NCBI GenBank assembly: GCA_047618505.1
Contig: JBLHLB010000187.1
Span: forward strand, 1-8,073
DNA from: JBLHLB01 sp047618505
GTDB taxonomy: Bacteria; Planctomycetota; UBA1135; GCA-002686595
Direction of reading: 5' to 3'
DNA: 8,073 nucleotides
The notes below the pieces were generated by a model. That model ran no database searches. It was not told the origin of the DNA and worked only from the letters and a program-made list of their open reading frames with translations. This document shows positions 5,630 to 8,073 of this stretch, piece by piece. Positions within the stretch are counted from its first letter, which is position 1. The number at the start of each line of letters is the position of its first letter. Made by a program: the position numbers and the translations under genes.

Positions 5630-7096
5630 ATGCGCATGTCCTTTGTATTGATTGCCCTGCTCTCCTTTTGCCCCCCGGTTTACAGCGAAGGGGAAGCGCC
5701 CAACATCCTCCTGATCGTCGCGGACGACATGGGCTACGGCGATCTTTCGAGCTACGGCTCGTTGCAGATTGCGACCCCTAATCTCGACCGCTTGGCGAAC
5801 GGGGGTGTGCGTTGCAGCGCTGGCTATGTCACGAGTTCAGTCTGCGCACCCTCACGGGCGGGCTTCCTCACGGGGCGTTCTGGGTCACGCTTTGGCTTCG
5901 AGCACAACCTCAGCCGCCCCAGCCACATCAAGGATGAGTTCGCGGCTATTCCCCTGGATGAGCCGCTCCTAAGCGAACGATTGCAGGAACTCGGTTACCG
6001 AACCGGCCTCGTCGGCAAGTGGCACCTGGGCGAGTCTGTGCCCGGGCACCACCCCTTGGAGCGCGGCTTCGATTCTTTCTTTGGGATGCTTGGGGGCAGC
6101 CATCCCTATTGGCCGACCCTGGAGAAGAATCGACTGCTCTTTGGGCACGACAAACCAACGTCCATTCGCACGCCCTATCTCACGGATTGGTTCACCCTTG
6201 AGGCGATTGATTTCATTCGACGCGATGCTGTCGAGAGCGCGGGCGATGAATCGAAGCCGTGGTTTCTCTACCTGTCCTACAACACACCCCATGGACCGAT
6301 GCAGGCCCGGCCTGAAGATTTGGCGAAGTACGCCCACATCAAGAACGAGAAGCGTCGGGCCTACTGCGCCATGCAGCACTGCATGGACGAGAACATTGGG
6401 CGCATCCTGGATGAGCTAGAAGCGCGCGGCGAACTCGACAACACGCTGATCGCCTTTATCTCTGACAACGGTGGTTCCGTTGAAGTTAGCCACGCGGTTA
6501 ACGCACCGCTGTGGGGAACCAAGGGGACGTTCTTTGAAGGCGGCATTCGCGTGCCGACTATTTACCACTGGCCTGCACAGCTCAAGCCGGGCACCTACGA
6601 TCGACCCGTTAGCTCCGTTGACTTCATGGCGACCTTCGTGGCGGCCGCGGGCGGCGTCGCGCCGGAGGCTGGCGTTCGACAGTCCCGGGAGGGGCGCAAG
6701 CCGAAGAAGGGTCCGATCTTCGACAGCGTGAATCTTTTGCCCTACTTGAATAGGGACAAGCCAGGGGATCCCCACGCTGCGCTCTATTGGCGCATGGCCC
6801 TGCGCGGTTCCGCCATCCGTGCCGGCGACTGGAAGCTTCTGCGCCCCAATAGCCAGTCCGCCCAGCTTTTTGATCTCTCCGTGGACGTTGGCGAAGCCCA
6901 CAACCTCGCCGCCGAACACCCTGAGATCGTCGAGCGCCTGATGCGACAACTCAACACCTGGGAGGAAAGCCTGGAGCGCAACCCGCTGTTCCTCTCTGAT
7001 CCCTATTGGCTTGGCTACAACCGCCGGCTCTACGCCAAAGAATTCTCCCGCACTCAACCCATGCCCGATGACTCTTCCGACATCTGGGGGTTCTAA
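5630..7096 (+). CDS. Secreted formylglycine-dependent sulfatase (arylsulfatase family)
   Basis: This 488-residue S1-family sulfatase hydrolyses sulfate esters, probably in the periplasm. A Sec signal peptide covers about residues 1-20 (MSFVLIALLSFC). The mature part opens with NILLIVADDMGYGDLSSYG, with metal ligands Asp32 and Asp33. The activation motif CAPSRAGFLTGR (72-83) has Cys72 to be converted to formylglycine, followed by Pro74, Ser75 and Arg76. Other active-site elements are GKWHLG (Lys130, His132), TPHGP (His221), SDNGG (Asp279, Asn280) and GTKGTFFEGG (Lys298). The C-terminal subdomain holds RAGDWKLL and LFDL. All key residues are present, so it looks functional. No formylglycine-generating enzyme is in the window and must be encoded elsewhere. 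The substrate cannot be read from the sequence; it resembles arylsulfatase A and N-acetylgalactosamine-6-sulfatase types. ATG 5630 is used; Met3 (5636) is an alternative. The gene is bracketed by related repeats. Confidence 0.95.
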   Translation: MRMSFVLIALLSFCPPVYSEGEAPNILLIVADDMGYGDLSSYGSLQIATPNLDRLANGGVRCSAGYVTSSVCAPSRAGFLTGRSGSRFGFEHNLSRPSHIKDEFAAIPLDEPLLSERLQELGYRTGLVGKWHLGESVPGHHPLERGFDSFFGMLGGSHPYWPTLEKNRLLFGHDKPTSIRTPYLTDWFTLEAIDFIRRDAVESAGDESKPWFLYLSYNTPHGPMQARPEDLAKYAHIKNEKRRAYCAMQHCMDENIGRILDELEARGELDNTLIAFISDNGGSVEVSHAVNAPLWGTKGTFFEGGIRVPTIYHWPAQLKPGTYDRPVSSVDFMATFVAAAGGVAPEAGVRQSREGRKPKKGPIFDSVNLLPYLNRDKPGDPHAALYWRMALRGSAIRAGDWKLLRPNSQSAQLFDLSVDVGEAHNLAAEHPEIVERLMRQLNTWEESLERNPLFLSDPYWLGYNRRLYAKEFSRTQPMPDDSSDIWGF

Positions 7097-7148
7097 ACGG
7101 GGGGCACGTAACCTGGTTCTGCATCGCCGTTTATGATCGACTACGCGG
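7097..7148. other. Spacer between sulfatase and zinc-ribbon gene
   Basis: This 52-base gap holds the diverged repeat arm at 7110-7128. TAAACGG (7094-7100, overlapping the sulfatase stop) and CCGTTTA (7127-7133) form a 7-base inverted repeat around it. No terminator T-run and no Shine-Dalgarno for the following ATG are visible. The two genes could be cotranscribed. Confidence 0.4.
7110..7128 (-). repeat. Diverged single arm of the 5529-5601 palindrome
   Basis: Read on the minus strand, GGCGATGCAGAACCAGGTT matches the left palindrome arm at 5531-5549 in 16 of 19 bases. All three differences are transitions. It lies 14 bases after the sulfatase stop, so related sequences flank that gene on both sides. 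With only 19 bases this could be coincidence, but the shared core GAACCAGGTT and the GGCG start make a decayed copy plausible. Confidence 0.5.
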
Positions 7149-8036
7149 ATGCTGATTGCGTGTGAGACGTGTCATCGTCAGTACGACGTGGCGGGCCAAG
7201 AGGTAGGGGCGCGGGTGCGCTGCTTTTGCGGGACCCTGAATAAGGTGCCGAGTCCGCGGGCGCGCCAGGTCAAGATGCAGCACTGCTCGAATTGTGGTGG
7301 TGCGATCGTTGGTGAGGCGAAGAGCTGTGGATACTGCGAGGCGAAGATCACCCTAGGGGAGCGCGGTTGGGGGGATTCCTGCCCCGAATGTATGGCGCGC
7401 ATGGTGAAGGGAGCGAAGTTCTGTGGCGCCTGTGGCATTGCGATTCGGGTGCAAGCAGCCCTACAACCTTTGGTGGATCAAGCCTGTCCGCGCTGCCAAC
7501 ACAACCTCAGTATCTGCAGCGACAATGAGCACGCATTTGCTGAGTGCACGGGCTGTGGAGGGGTTTGGCTAACGGCAAAGGTCTTCCGCGAGCTCTTGGA
7601 GGATCGCCAGCGCTTCTCCGTTGCGGACATCGCTCTGCCACGCAGGGCCGAGAAGCCCGACGCCCTCCCGTCCCTTGAGCGTCACCCGGTGAAGTACCTG
7701 AGTTGCCCCGTTTGTGAAGTGCGCATGAACCGCAAGAACTTCGCGCGCCTCTCGGGAATCATGATCGACTTTTGTGCCGAGCACGGGCATTGGTTTGACA
7801 TGCACGAGCTGGAACACATTCAGCGCTTCGTTGCCGACGGGGGGCTTGACCGTGCACGCAGTCATGAGTCGGAGTCGGACCGGATGCGCCTGAAACGACT
7901 CACCCGCGCGAACGTGCGCTCGAAAAGCCCGATGTCTTCCGGGCCGATGTCCTCTGGCGGAGGGGTCTTCACCCCGAGGTCTCAATTCTTCGTTTGGGAC
8001 CTTGTGGTTGGACTGCTGTGCTCGTTTGTGGATTGA
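7149..8036 (+). CDS. Multi-zinc-ribbon protein with two zf-TFIIB-like modules
   Basis: This 295-residue protein carries five predicted zinc sites in a row. They are C5/C8 with C25/C27 (a CxCG variant); C46/C49 with C60/C63; C78/C81 with C92/C95 (a paired zinc-ribbon arrangement); C113/C116 with C133/C136, ending CTGCGGVWL as in zf-TFIIB; and C186/C189 with C209 and a His (H212 or H214) in FCAEHGHWFDMHEL, a zf-TFIIB form with one Cys replaced. A charged stretch (about 230-260), a PMSSG repeat and a hydrophobic tail (FFVWDLVVGLLCSF) follow. It resembles uncharacterised zf-TFIIB-containing proteins of environmental bacteria. A role in nucleic-acid or protein binding is possible but unproven. There is no signal peptide. 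The last residues could contact the membrane. It lies 52 bases after the sulfatase. Confidence 0.88.
   Translation: MLIACETCHRQYDVAGQEVGARVRCFCGTLNKVPSPRARQVKMQHCSNCGGAIVGEAKSCGYCEAKITLGERGWGDSCPECMARMVKGAKFCGACGIAIRVQAALQPLVDQACPRCQHNLSICSDNEHAFAECTGCGGVWLTAKVFRELLEDRQRFSVADIALPRRAEKPDALPSLERHPVKYLSCPVCEVRMNRKNFARLSGIMIDFCAEHGHWFDMHELEHIQRFVADGGLDRARSHESESDRMRLKRLTRANVRSKSPMSSGPMSSGGGVFTPRSQFFVWDLVVGLLCSFVD
7929..7958 (+). repeat. 15-base tandem duplication in the zinc-ribbon gene
   Basis: CCGATGTCTTCCGGG at 7929-7943 is followed directly by CCGATGTCCTCTGGC at 7944-7958, matching in 12 of 15 bases. The copies are in frame and encode PMSSG twice, in the low-complexity linker before the hydrophobic C-terminus. 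Confidence 0.7.
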
Positions 8037-8070
8037 CCTGTTCGTCAGAGCGGGGGGCGGACGGTCAGGT
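8036..8070. terminator. Imperfect hairpin after the zinc-ribbon gene
   Basis: ACCTGTTCGTC (8036-8046) can pair with GACGGTCAGGT (8060-8070) with nine Watson-Crick pairs, one G-T pair and one mismatch, around a 13-base G-rich loop. It starts at the stop codon, as a terminator would. The window ends three bases later with GGG, so a T-run cannot be checked. Confidence 0.3.
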
Positions 8071-8073
8071 GGG

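Noticed and set aside
5630..5700. Sulfatase as a lipoprotein, because of the Cys near the signal peptide end
   Set aside because: The residues before Cys14 are LSF; Phe directly before Cys does not fit a lipobox, which needs a small residue there.
6416..7057. A 213-codon minus-strand open frame within the sulfatase gene
   Set aside because: The plus strand encodes a complete sulfatase with all active-site motifs here; the antisense frame is a GC-rich shadow with no recognisable content.

Overview
This GC-rich bacterial window reads as ordinary chromosome with accessory-type genes. It holds four apparently intact protein genes, one decayed gene, one doubtful small ORF and a conspicuous palindromic repeat. 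The lineage cannot be fixed from the sequence. The mix of a secreted formylglycine-dependent sulfatase, a PQQ-propeller/EF-hand protein, a large secreted multi-peptidase and a multi-zinc-ribbon protein, all with poor Shine-Dalgarno sequences, resembles Planctomycetota and similar environmental (often aquatic) bacteria. That placement is an inference.

Layout. Positions 32-982 (+) encode methionyl-tRNA formyltransferase (fmt), the only clear housekeeping gene. A 243-base gap follows, with a small hairpin just after fmt and a possible 47-codon minus-strand ORF (998-1141). Positions 1226 to about 2160 (+) hold the remains of a secreted PQQ-type beta-propeller protein with EF-hands. It is broken by two single-base frameshifts, an apparent in-frame internal deletion and loss of its 3' end. 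Its remnant runs tail-to-tail into a 1093-residue secreted protein on the minus strand (2170-5451), which joins an M1-type metallopeptidase, an M28-type metallopeptidase and a C-terminal PDZ domain. A 178-base divergent intergenic region (5452-5629) contains a palindrome with 28-base arms and one mismatch. The sulfatase (5630-7096, +) follows. Immediately after it, at 7110-7128, lies a diverged single arm of the same repeat. The last gene (7149-8036, +) encodes a protein with five predicted zinc-binding knuckles, ending in two zf-TFIIB-like modules, and is followed by a possible hairpin at the window edge.

How the genes relate. fmt serves translation initiation. The peptidase fusion and the sulfatase both carry signal peptides and look like exported enzymes for breaking down peptides and sulfated compounds, but they are divergently transcribed and nothing proves a shared pathway. 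The zinc-ribbon protein has no assignable role. No complete mobile element, CRISPR array, tRNA or rRNA was seen. The most unusual items are the palindrome and its extra copy bracketing the sulfatase, the M1-M28-PDZ fusion, and the multiply damaged propeller gene.
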